A stretch of DNA of 64,000 nt from Phallus indusiatus. Its lineage: Eukaryota; Basidiomycota; Agaricomycetes; Phallales; Phallaceae. Numbering within the stretch: position 1 is the stretch's first letter; each line of letters starts with the position of its first letter. The position numbers and the translations under genes were made by a program. The notes under the pieces were generated by a model. It saw nothing but the letters and a program-made list of their open reading frames with translations, had not been told where the DNA came from and did not search any database. The stretch covers positions 620,001 through 684,000 of the forward strand of contig JAQFWX010000011.1 of NCBI GenBank assembly GCA_027605045.1, written 5' to 3'. Below are positions 19,003-28,979 of the stretch, piece after piece.

Positions 19003-20075
19003 ATGGCTACCACTGGCAACGACGCTTGTGCCTCCCTGCCCCAAATTCTTCCTTCCACGGCCGCAGAAAGCACCATTGTTTCGCTTGCAGGTATCGTTGT
19101 ATATTGCATCTCTATCATGTCGCTCAGTTCTGACTGTACCAGACTGGACGAGGTCGGATTCTCCTCCAACACCTCCGACTCCTGAAGGAAGCATTCCAGC
19201 CTCACCGTTAACAGGCAGCCTTCGGAGGCATAAGACATATTACTTCGAGAACGATCAAGTAATATTCTCGGTGTGTATTGCAGGTCAATTATTTCATTAT
19301 TGCTCAGACCCAGGATGTATAGGTCCAAGATACCCTTTTCAATGTGCACCGCAGTCTATTAATGAGACATTCTACCGTGTTTAGAGACATGGTCAGCATT
19401 AATTGAATTAACTTGTATTCTGTCAACTCACTCATCTTTCCACCAGTTCGAAATGCCTCTAGTTCCGGGAGAGTCTGCCGAAGGCACTAGCGACCAAACC
19501 CCGTAAAAATTTGTCCCCTTTCAAAATGTTTGATCTGGGTTTAACTAAATGTTTTTTTCGCAGCATCCATTTAGAGAACGTTAAAGCTATAGACTTTGAA
19601 CGGCTGTTATCTATTCTCTACCCTTCCGTCGTCGGAAAGTATTCAGCCAGTCTTCCCAGAGTGGATTTCCATATTACAACTCGCAACTCGCTGGCTCTTT
19701 GATGACATCCGCGCTCTTGCCATTTCCGAACTGACGGATTTCAAAATCGATCCAGTCCAAAAGGTCGCTATAGCTTTGCAATGCGATGTCCCTGAATGGC
19801 TCCATTCCGCATACATGGTACTTTGTATAAGGAAGAATCCGCTTACTCTCGAAGAAGGCCGTAAATTGGGTGTTGACGTCGTTACTAAACTCGCTTACGC
19901 TCGCGAGACTTATCGAGACAATAACAATCATCGAAATTATCGCGATGAGGATGTCTCTTTGTTGGTCACAGACGTGTTTGGTACAACCCCTTCCACAAAG
20001 GAGGATAAACCTCCCGAATTGGTGCTCAAGTGGAATGGCCTTTCATGGAACAATACCACTCTTTCCGGTTTGTAA
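19003..20075 (+). CDS. BTB/POZ domain protein (agaricomycete-expanded type), one frame break
   Basis: Five exons. After a Ser/Thr/Pro-rich N-terminus (SPPTPPTPEG) the BTB fold appears: VQDTLFNVHRSLLMRHSTVFRDMF, IHLENVKAIDFERLLSILYP, then a helical segment WISILQLATRWLFDDIRALA and DVPEWLHSAY. The C-terminal tail includes DVSLLVTDVFGTT and an ELVLKWNGLSWNNTTL end. BTB proteins of this short kind are very numerous in mushroom genomes and are thought to be substrate adaptors for Cul3 ligases, but individual functions are unknown. Frame shifts by one base just after the LYP motif (19621-19632), where the sequence has one base too many or two too few. Confidence 0.8.
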
Positions 20076-20219
20076 CACATACATACTTTCCTACAAAACA
20101 TTACGTTCTTTCCACACAAATTTCTCTCGAGTCATTTTCTAACTTTCACAGCAAAGGACTACATATTAGTACTTCTTGTAAACTAGATAGTCGCATTACA
20201 TAGCTAACATAAAACAACA

Positions 20220-21319
20220 TCATGCAGACAATTCTTTAATGGATTTCATCACTTTCCTACACCTCCCTGTTAGAGCCGGAACGAAAGCGGTTCTTTGGTG
20301 CGGTCCTGCCGAACTGTGTTTATAATCTCTCAAAAGAAATGTATGGTCTTCCGGAAGATTAAGGATAGATAAAGCTTTCTTTGGTACATGCATCCAAGGT
20401 GCAACTTGATTGCTCTATAAAGACCGTTATAAGTATCAACTCTATTATTAATGAATGATGGACGCCGAATACTCACGTCTGAAGTAGTAGTAACCGGTTT
20501 ATATTCTATTGACAAAATATCCATCCCAGATGGGTAATCATCTCCTAATGAATCGTCGTCATCGTCATCGTCGTACTCGTCATACTGCAGTGGATTGTAA
20601 AAATCAAACGTCTCTTCTGTTTTTGAGTCTTCCTCTGGTTGTTTTTCTTGTTCTTCTGCGGCTACAATAATTTGGCATTCTTCCGTTTTTACAGCAGAAT
20701 CCCAGCATATTGCCGCGAAAGACTCCAGAGGCGAGCATAGGAGTTCGTCATCCAAGCAATCGGAGAGAGACAGGTCGGCTTCAGAGGATTGGACGCTTCT
20801 ACTGGAGGCGACATCGGGCGAGGTGAGTATTGAAGAAAGGTCTGAACGAGTGGAGGAAATGGAAGACGAGCGGGAATGAGCGCCGGAGAGAAGTGAAGAT
20901 ATAATTTCACTTCCGAAATAGAGCGAACCGTTGTGGGTTGGGGATGAAGGAGATGCGGGATGGGAATGGGAATGGGAGTTAGAAGTTGGAATAGAAGCCT
21001 CGTCGTCGACTAACTCGACAAAACTCTGTTTGGGAGAGTCGTTAAACCACATGCTGTGTGTCTCCGAGACCTCAGAGACAGCAGATGCTGACGAAGTGGT
21101 AGATTCGCTTGAGCATCGCGATAGGTCTTGGCTTATTTCGATTTCAAGGTCGAGAGCGATACGTTTACTCTGAAGGTTGAAAGAAGATAAATCCAAGTCC
21201 AAGTACGTTTCAGACCATTCCGGTGTGTGGAATAGGCCTTGAATTAAGGAGTTGAGCGAGCTGATGGTTTTGCGACTCGACTCGACTGGTAATCTCAAAC
21301 GCAACTGGTCGGTGGACAT
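20220..21319 (-). CDS. Acidic Ser-rich protein of unknown function
   Basis: Two exons. The long first exon (to about 20478) encodes a low-complexity protein: a short ordered N-terminus (RLRLPVESSRKTISSLNSLI), many Ser/Thr runs, a central histidine/serine patch, and an acidic stretch with seven aspartates in a row (EYDDDDDDDSLGDDY). After one intron the last exon encodes a more conserved-looking basic end: VAPWMHVPKKALSILNLPED and GPHQRTAFVPALTGRCRK. The splice I chose (acceptor before AGCAATCAAG) keeps the frame and gives this coherent end instead of an unspliced tail. No family recognised; nuclear or regulatory roles would be guesswork. Confidence 0.65.
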
Positions 21320-21924
21320 ATGGACCTAATCTAACCGTCAAGGACAGATTAGCAAGGCGAACTTTTTGAAAGGGAGAAGAGAAAGGAACAAACAGACAAG
21401 CAGAGCCAGACGAAGGGGGGCAAAATAGAACCCGAAGTGTGCGAGAAATTTATATATCTCAACAAACTTTAATGAAAAGGAAGGAGCCCGAAATCGTGAC
21501 AGGTTCTGGAAATGAAAGGCTGTTGTGGTCGGTAGAAGCTCTTTAAATGAAGCAACCGCTTAGATGAGCAACCTTCAATTCAATTTCGGCCAAGAGGGAG
21601 TGACCAAAAAACGAGTGATTTCGAAAACGAGAGCAGTTGAAGAAAACAAAGGATGTGAAAGCAGGTCCGTAAACTTACGACCTCTTATAGCCTTTGAGTG
21701 CAATGCAAGCGAGAGACCGACGGGGTATTGCTTTGTATGGCCATATAATTAGTAGACGGGAAGGGGCGGAAGGAGACCTATTTGTATACCAGTTTTAGGC
21801 TAATTGTGGCCTTTAAGAAGTAACCACCATTTGATGATTGAATGGCGTTCCTAGTGACTGTCACACTTTCTGGTCAGTTTCACTGGGAGGTGTCCGAGTT
21901 GATTAGTACATCACTGTATCAAAA
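21320..21924. other. Divergent intergenic region
   Basis: About 605 bp between two divergent genes. Purine-rich tracts near 21360-21440 suggest a long 5' leader for the minus-strand gene. A 62-codon frame at 21564-21752 has no features of a protein. Nothing else seen. Confidence 0.4.
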
Positions 21925-22596
21925 ATGAGCCATGGATCGCCTCGCCTTATTGATTTGTCTCACAATGTCGATTCTGCAACCCAAATATATCCTGGCGATC
22001 CGAAGTTCTCATCATGCCCAGCACTGACGCTGGAGAAAGATGGTTTCAACGTTATGTCTATTAGTCTCGGATCTCATACCGGAACCCATGTGGATGCGCC
22101 TTCACATTCTATCAAGGGTGGCGCAACAATTACAGACCTCAGTCTATCATTGTTTCAAGGACCCGCACTAGTCATCAACGTTTGTGGTAAAAAGCCGCGC
22201 GAGAGAATAACCTGGGAAGACCTGAAGCCGTATGCCCATCAAATGCGGACGGGTACGATTGTTGTTCTCCATACAGGCTGGTCCATGTACTGGCAGTCAC
22301 CACAGTATATCGACCATCCGTTCCTCGATCGCTCGGCTGCCGAAGGTCTTGTACGAGCAGGCATAAGGACGGTTGCCATGGATTGTATGTCACCCGATGA
22401 AACATTTCACGAAGGATTCGAAGGATCCGGTGATTATATTGCACATGAAATATTCCTGTCAAATGGCGGCGTTATCGCAGAGAACCTCACAAACGTTGAA
22501 TCTATTGTTGGGGGAAATTTTATGATTAGTATCCTGCCGCTAAAACTGACTGAAGCTGATGGTTCACCTGTGAGAGCGGTAGCTTGGGAATATTAA
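21925..22596 (+). CDS. Putative cyclase / kynurenine formamidase-like hydrolase, intronless
   Basis: A single uninterrupted frame of 223 residues. It shows the cyclase-family (PF04199-type) metal-binding motif SLGSHTGTHVDAPSH (residues 47-61), then TITDLSL and FQGPALVI. Further diagnostic parts are GTIVVLHTGW (110-119), AGIRTVAMDCMSPDE (147-161), and the late GDYIAHEIFLSNGGVIAENL segment with its HEIFL histidine/glutamate. Family members bind a divalent metal through the HxxTHxD motif and hydrolyse amides such as N-formylkynurenine or form cyclic products; the substrate here is unknown. The gene has no intron while nearly all neighbours have several, which may point to later acquisition or retroposition. 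Confidence 0.88.
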   Translation: MSHGSPRLIDLSHNVDSATQIYPGDPKFSSCPALTLEKDGFNVMSISLGSHTGTHVDAPSHSIKGGATITDLSLSLFQGPALVINVCGKKPRERITWEDLKPYAHQMRTGTIVVLHTGWSMYWQSPQYIDHPFLDRSAAEGLVRAGIRTVAMDCMSPDETFHEGFEGSGDYIAHEIFLSNGGVIAENLTNVESIVGGNFMISILPLKLTEADGSPVRAVAWEY

Positions 22597-22720
22597 AGAC
22601 TTCTCTGTGTATACACCTTTTCAAAAGAAAGGAACATGTTACAGATTTGAATTCGCGAAGAGGTTACGAAGCTAGAACACAATGACATGGATGACATCTT
22701 TGGCGTCGGAAGGTAGAGTG

Positions 22721-22733
22721 TGACGTCACGCGT
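22721..22733 (+). promoter_or_regulatory. Composite TGACGTCA/ACGCGT promoter site upstream of the SLD7-domain gene
   Basis: TGACGTCACGCGT combines a perfect CRE-like palindrome (bound by bZIP factors) with an overlapping MluI cell-cycle box, about 50 bp before the start codon at 22786. The GTCACGCGT part is identical to the core of the elements upstream of LSM4 and DPH5. Function is inferred. Confidence 0.45.
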
Positions 22734-22785
22734 TAGACGCGCTCGTACTCTCATTCACTCACCCTTTTTTTAAAGGCAGCAGCAA

Positions 22786-24087
22786 ATGAATGATCCACTG
22801 AATGTCGGTGAAGGAAGCCGGATGTATCGAATGCTTTATCGTGGCTCACTGTCCCTTCCAGACTCAGAGATTGCTTTAGATGGTCGAGTTGCTTGTCGAC
22901 GTTATTGTCAAAAGAACTGAAATAATGAGTTTCTAGGCATTACGTTCATTGCTAAGATACCTTCGTGTTCTCCGAGTCTCCTGCTGGATTGTCCGATCGC
23001 CCTAGCACTGGAGTCAATGCGCGGTCGCCCTAGTCTGCGGTTCATTTCCATCGTCAAGACACTTGACGTAAATTACGAGTGCGTCAAGGACGTTTCTATG
23101 TATGTCTTGTTCAGTGAGGGTGCTCGTGGGATTGTAATTATTCTGAACGGCTTAGGCATATTCATCCGCGGTCGACCATAGCTCGCAGATTTTTTGAAAA
23201 CATATTTTGCACGGAGGAAGTAAATGAGAATAGCCTGACACACTATGCTGTTCGGCTAGGTTTTGGAGATGGACGTATGTCATCGTTTAACCGTATGGTC
23301 CTTGTATTCCAGGCTGCAGGCTGACGTTGTTATCAAGACGGAGCCGACGATTCGGATATGCTGGTATTTGGCCGCCTTTCACCTTTCCAATCTTCGCTGG
23401 AATTGTCTGTGGGGCGAATTAGTATTCCTGAACAGACTACTACCGTAAAACGGAAACCGCGTCCCGACGATCCCGTACTTCGAAATCCCTTAACATTTGT
23501 ACCAACGAAGAAGCTGCCTCCAGGGAAAAAGCGTGCAGGTCAACCAAGTCACAATGACACACATCTGGAAGAACCAAAGATCGATAAGGTCCGTGGAAAA
23601 CAGAGAACCACATCCGACAATGTGTCGCACCATACTTTCCAAGTTGAAGCAACCAGCCACAATAGAAGTCATTCGAAGCATAAACATCCGTCGGATGGAG
23701 TGTTATATGCTTCTGTGAAAGATCCCTGTCAGGATAAACATACATCAATTTCTGGCGAAACCGCTGACATGGAGACAGCCAATAAAGCCGTGAGTTTGTG
23801 AGATTTCTGTTTTACCAGAATTTGACTGGGTTTGCATTAGGCTGTGAAGAGATTAACTGTCGACAGACTCTTACGATGCGGTGTGACCAAAGATCATCCA
23901 GAATTTCGAGACCTATTCAACCATATTATCCACAGCATCGGATTTGCTCTGGTAAGAAAGATTTCGATTTTCTACCAAGTATCTTTATTTAGTTGGGTAG
24001 CGACAAAATTTCAAAACAATGCAAATTAATTTAGAAGACGCAGAGCGTTTAGTTGATTTACATGTGAAAATGTACTTGGATGGGTAA
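22786..24087 (+). CDS. SLD7 C-terminal-domain protein (replication-initiation factor-like)
   Basis: Multi-exon gene. The N-terminal half includes YRGSLSLPDSEIALDG, a hydrophobic stretch with CSPSLLLDCPIALALESMRG, and LVFGRLSPFQSSLELSVG. A basic, disordered middle follows (PPGKKRAGQ, RGKQRTTSDN, HSKHKHPSD). The end forms the SLD7-C type helix bundle: VKRLTVDRLLRCGVTKDHPE, FRDLFNHIIHSIGFAL, and after a last intron LEDAERLVDLHVKMYLDG. In yeast Sld7 binds Sld3 and helps load replication initiation factors. Frame is lost once near 23344 (a CC pair one base short); the junction near 23260-23320 is uncertain. The overlapping MCB/CRE site fits a cell-cycle gene. Confidence 0.65.
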
Positions 24088-24104
24088 AATAAATAACGGC
24101 CAAT

Positions 24105-27100
24105 TTACTCAGAGATGTCGATAACCCAATCCTCTATTATTTTGACCGCAGGATCCTTGATAGTTAAAATGCTCGATGCACCTTCCTTTTTGCTGCCGGC
24201 GATAACTCCGGCCTCGAATGTCCACTCAAGGACTTTTTCGCCGTTTAGTTTGATTTCTTTCGGCTGCTTTGACAAACCAAGGACTACAATTCGTTCGACC
24301 CGAACGTCGCTTATACTTTGAGAGAAAGCGTTTGACGGATTATATGTAGAAATCTCGGCGTCAACGGCTTTGTTACCTGGGACCGCCCCAAAATTCTTGC
24401 TGTTGATCTGTATGCCTTTGGACTTTCGGGATGTCGAGGCGGTGAACTCGCGCCAAATAAATTCACCTTCCAAGTTGGCGTATGTTTCTCCATCATCTAG
24501 GTACAACTCTCCTTTCGCTGAGTATGCCTTGTCAAGAGCCACGTGTAAGGTGAAGGGGTCATTTGCCATCAACCGCGTCGAGCGTCGTGGACGTTCTCGG
24601 GTCGGGACGATGGAGCCTCCACGATACAAGAGTGGCACGACATCTAAAGGTGCGGGTACAGTTACACGTCGACCGGAGTCTGCGCCACGGTAGACGTCGA
24701 AGGTGTAGTAATTATAGTACGGCTTCAAAAAACTATTCAACACACACACACTTTTCTTGCAGCTTAAAATACCCACCTGGTTTTCTGCAAGATAAACTTC
24801 GGCTTCACTGACACCAGGCTGAGTTACAGGCTTAACCAATAAGCCTGATCCACCAATAAAGTATTGATCATCGATCGTGAAGCCGTTGGGGTCTTTGGGG
24901 AACACAATATAATGAGGACTGAAAGTGGGACTTAGTTAAGAATACCCGAATATATAAAGATATTACAAACCGAAGGATTGGTATACCCCGAACGCTTGCT
25001 TCCCTGAATGCCGTATACCATACAGCTAGTAGAGTATACCGCAGGCGCAAAGTAGATCTGACCATGGATTTGTATGGCTCGTCCAAGAGGAAAGGTTCTC
25101 GACGTTTAGTATCAATGTGAGCGTGTGCGCGGAAGAAGGGCGCAAATGCTCCCACTTGATACCATCGAACAAGCATCTCCGAATCTGGGTTTCCAAAGAA
25201 ACCACCGACATCAGCTATTTGTTAGATGTTTAGTGACAAGCCGTGAATGATAATTAAAAGAAAACCAACCCCCAGAGAAGGTCATCCCTGCAATTCCATT
25301 GCTTAAAACCATAGGAATTCCGATAGCCATATGTTCCCATGTTCCCATGTTGTCACCTGTCCAGATGGCACCAAATCTCTGAGACCCGGCATAAAAGGCT
25401 CTTGAGAGGACGAATGGTCGTAGAGTGGTTGAGGACCGTGCTATTAGGGCAGTAGCAGTAGCGTTATGCTATGCATAGAATGAGCAGTGTAATTTATCGA
25501 ACCAGACTGAAAACTTACGAAAAGCATTCCGTTTATATTGTGAACATCTCGATGCTCCCAACCTCCATAATGAATGGCATCTTTAATCAGGGTGATTTCC
25601 GGACCGTTGAAAATGGAAGGCTGTATGAAAAAAATAGTTTGGAAGTACAAGCTTTTTCATCGCTCTAGTAAGAATGCTGACCTCATTCATATCGTTCCAG
25701 ATGTGAACGTCCTTTGTGCTGTCCGCCCAATTCCATGTCTTACCGCCCTTCGAGTCGGAATAGACCACTCCACCACGGCGCACTATCTGGATGGAAGAAA
25801 TCTACCCAGGAACTACTACCGCTCCAGCACCATCCTTCGAATTCGCCGTCTCCGCTGGCTGGTTTTATGAGGATACCTTTCTCAGAGGCCTCAGCGTATA
25901 CTGGGTATGAAGACACGCGTTTCAAATGAGGATCGACAATGACAACCATCTGATATAGGGTACATCAACAAAAGCAAGGAAATTGTGAGGAACTTGTTCT
26001 TTTACCTTACGACCAATTGACGCAATATCGTTGACCATTTGAATGGGATCCGGGAATTCTGATTTTCTCCAGATGAAATACTTGTGATCCTCAGCATATT
26101 CAATATCCAGCCAAAGAACGTCGAACGGTATATCCTCAGCGTCAAACCTTTCAGCGACAGTCTTGACATCTTCACTACTGAGATAATTCCACCGACATTG
26201 ATGATAACCCAATGCCCATTCTGGCGGGAGAGCACTGGGACCGGTTAATCTTGCGTATTGTTCGAAAACATCGTCTGTCGTAGGACCTGGCAACAAGAAC
26301 ACGTCTAGAATGCCGGACTCTGAGATCCAATGTGTTTTCGTGCTTTTTTCGTTAGGATGAGAGACATCAATCCAGGTTTCCGAAGCAACGAGATCGAGAA
26401 AGCCGATAGTAGATGTGGTTGAATGGGCATGTAGTAAAGGTATAGCGCCGTAAAGAGCCATCGGAGAATCCGCGAGATATTCGAAAACATCGAGGTTGTA
26501 TAAACGATATGGATCTGAATAAACAGCGTTTGGTCCTGTTGTAGTAGGAAGAGCTAATCTCGTCGCATGTTCGGGGATACCATAAACTACACCGTGGCGG
26601 GGGAATGTTACGTCTAAAGATAAAGACTCCGGACCTGCAAAATGTTAACAATGATTAGATAGTAGCGTATTGTAGTACCTTTGGGTTTAGAGTCCGTCCA
26701 TGTTTTAAATTGCTCGGACCACCAACCGTCCTCGTTATCACCTTCGAACCATGCCCTTGGATTAACTTTAAGGACCTGCTGTGCTGTGTCTTCTGTGATA
26801 GACTCCGAAGTTTCGTTGGAGTTCTCTTTGTCGCCTGCCTCGTTTGTGTCTTTTTGTTGAACACGGTAGTGCTCCATATGCATTAATCCTGCATCGTTTA
26901 AAACAATCTCTTCCTTGCCATCTCTCAAATATGCAACCTTTAGTGGTTCATAAGATACTCTCAGCTCCATCTCTTTTTTAGAGCCATACTGAACACGCGC
27001 GTCTTTCTTTCCCAACACCCAGTTTGCGGCTTCCAGAAGTCGCGGTTCTTCGATCAAGGCCCAGGCAGCTGCTTCATCGTATCGTTTCCTAAGACCGCCT

Positions 27101-27408
27101 ACTTCATCCATTTTGATACGAGCTACTCCATCTTCATGAATACGAACTTCGAAGGAAAAGTTAATCTCAGGATAGAGCGTTGATCGGACAGACGCTGAAA
27201 GGGTAGAGCCTTGGGTCGAGATTGACGCAACATTTATAGAATAAGGCGACCGCCACGAAGAGCCGGCTTCAGCTGCACGAGCTGCCAAAGCGCGACCTCT
27301 TCGACAGAATCCAGATTCAGAGCAGGTCTTGAAATCTTGGGATTTGACAGCAGAAGTCAACGGTAGCAAGACAGTGGAGAGATATAGCCATAAGCCCAAT
27401 AAACGCAT
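24105..27408 (-). CDS. Glucosidase II catalytic alpha subunit (GH31)
   Basis: Begins with a signal peptide ([20 protein letters not shown]) followed by [17 protein letters not shown], the usual N-terminal disulfide region. GH31 landmarks follow in order: [36 protein letters not shown], the nucleophile motif VHIWNDMNE (interrupted by an intron before PSIFNGPE), [20 protein letters not shown] with the acid/base aspartate, and [21 protein letters not shown]. It trims the inner glucoses from N-glycans in the ER and so drives the calnexin cycle. About ten introns. Frame slips once near 25741-25750, just upstream of the [10 protein letters not shown] segment. The C-terminal beta domain is complete, ending WVIDISE. 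It lacks HDEL because retention depends on the beta subunit. Confidence 0.93.
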
Positions 27409-27738
27409 TACTAGAAAATGTATTAAATGTCAATCTCGCGAACAACGTCGTCGCATTTGTCTGATTGCACTTACTCGCGTTCAATTGACAGCGTAGTCCC
27501 CAAGATGTGACCGTGAAGACGACCGACAGCGTGACGTGACACGACACGATTGCAGGACCCGCAAGTCCCAAATCAGTCCTAAATCGAATTCAACCATATT
27601 AACTTATATTCTGGACAATGACACAATGGCTTGTCCACTTCAAATTGAGATGACATGTATACATTGGACGTAAAATGACAGCTTTCTACGTATAAAAAGA
27701 CTTTCCAGCAATTACATCCGTATCGTGAATTCGCTGTC
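27409..27738. promoter_or_regulatory. Divergent promoter region (glucosidase II alpha / small unknown gene)
   Basis: 330 bp between start codons. It contains GTGACGTGACACGACACG and similar ACGTGAC-rich sequence near 27525-27545, in the promoter of the ER glucosidase gene. ACGTG cores are bound by bZIP factors, including Hac1-type UPR regulators, so UPR control is conceivable but unproven. Confidence 0.4.
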
Positions 27739-28315
27739 ATGTCTTTCAGAGCCTATCCCTCGAACCCTGTTCTCCAACGACTAAGAGAATCAGTAAGAAA
27801 CATTTCAACATTCTATATCACTTGCGCCAATCAACCACTGAACTCCATTGATAGGGTGACATCAATACAACTTCCGGATCTACTTCTGCAAACTCTTCGC
27901 CAACCATTTTCTCCGGATACGGAGAGCTCTCCTCCCCTGTAACATTAGCGTTCAATAATTGCAACTCCCGTTCGAAACGCCGTCGCAGCAGCGCCCCATC
28001 CAGGATGACCGGTACTGATAATGTATGCTCTCGCTGTATCTCCCATTACGAAACAATATTCACAGTAGCCAATTGACAGACAAGCATATCAATTCAAGCA
28101 AAAACCCCGCACGGAAAGAAATTCCTCAATTAGAGTCACCAAGTTCGTTCAAAGCATCGGCGACCCCGATCAGTAATTCCTCCCTGGCAAGTCGGCCAGT
28201 TTTCGTTCGGGAATCATCGCCTGACGATATTCCAACTGCCGTCATTTTACGAGCAAGGCTTGAGAAATTGATACATGCCACCCCTCGCAAACTGCAGCCG
28301 AAGGTTTCCCTTTAA
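27739..28315 (+). CDS. Small basic protein of unknown function
   Basis: Exon 1 encodes MSFRAYPSNPVLQRLRES. An intron (about 27793-27855) joins it to SGDINTTSGSTSANS, then YGELSSPVTLAFNN and a basic cluster SKRRRSSAPSRMTG, a CxxC pair (VCSRCISHYE), and a Ser/Pro-rich tail ending in LRARLEKLIHATPRKLQPK. The spliced frame is open up to about 28072, where one base appears to be missing before the KHINSSKNPARK segment. The pattern resembles short basidiomycete hypothetical proteins, probably intrinsically disordered; a regulatory or DNA-associated role is only a guess. Confidence 0.5.
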
Positions 28316-28429
28316 GTTTGGCTCAATAATGTCGATTTTAGAGGATGTTAGAGACGAGAAATCGTCAACTTGTTTAGAAAGAGTATAATAAATATTTTAT
28401 TCAACATTGGAAGCAGAAAGTACGCTAGC

Positions 28430-28771
28430 TTACCCCGATCGACCGAAGATTACCTCTTTCCAAGGGACAGTCGGTGTCAATTCTCTTGGAGAAGAATTTT
28501 CATCGGGCCTCCGACTTAAAAGGAGCAATCGGTCAATTTCATCGCTCTCGACATGTTCCTTCTGTCGCAAGCGTTCCACCAGAGACTCTAAAATTGTAAT
28601 TCTAGCCATATAACGATCACGCTGTGTCGTGGCTTCGCGACGTGCAGTCAGCAGGTGAAAACTCATTGATGTGAAAATAGTTGCTGAGAACTGATTAATT
28701 AAATGAGAGGGGATACGTTGAAAAGACACACCAAGTGCAATTTCGGTCAAATTTCTTCTTAGCCTGGACAT
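28430..28771 (-). CDS. Small conserved protein with hydrophobic N-terminus and coiled coil
   Basis: Two exons joined by a 48-nt intron give about 96 residues. The N-terminus (MSRLRRNLTEIALATIFTSM) is basic then hydrophobic, followed by an Arg/Glu-rich helix (REATTQRDRYMARITILESL and VERLRQKE) and a C-terminal WKEVIFGR motif. The shape suggests a small membrane-anchored, perhaps mitochondrial, protein. I do not recognise a named family. It is divergent to GCN1 with 208 bp between start codons, so the two could share regulatory sequence. Confidence 0.5.
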   Translation of the reverse strand: MSRLRRNLTEIALGVSFQRIPSHLINQFSATIFTSMSFHLLTARREATTQRDRYMARITILESLVERLRQKEHVESDEIDRLLLLSRRPDENSSPRELTPTVPWKEVIFGRSG

Positions 28772-28979
28772 CCTCCAGTCTCCGTTGCGTAGTAGTGAAA
28801 GTAGTAATTTTTCTCAGTCGGTGTCGGTTCCGAGGCGCGTTACATCGGGTGACATTTCTAAACTTGGAACGCTTGCCTGTTATTGGATTCATCAGGCTTC
28901 CAACGCTTTTTACCTTCAACAAGTGTTTTAGTAGTTTTCTATCAAAATCAACTAATCCCAAATCTTGTTGGTAAAAGAC

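Noticed and set aside
20931..21173. Plus-strand frame rich in Glu/Trp/Gly
   Set aside because: It is the complement of the Ser/His-rich part of the minus-strand gene at 20220-21319; no start or homolog supports it.
24105..27408. Glucosidase II alpha as a pseudogene
   Set aside because: Only one slip in 3.3 kb with all catalytic motifs and splice sites intact.
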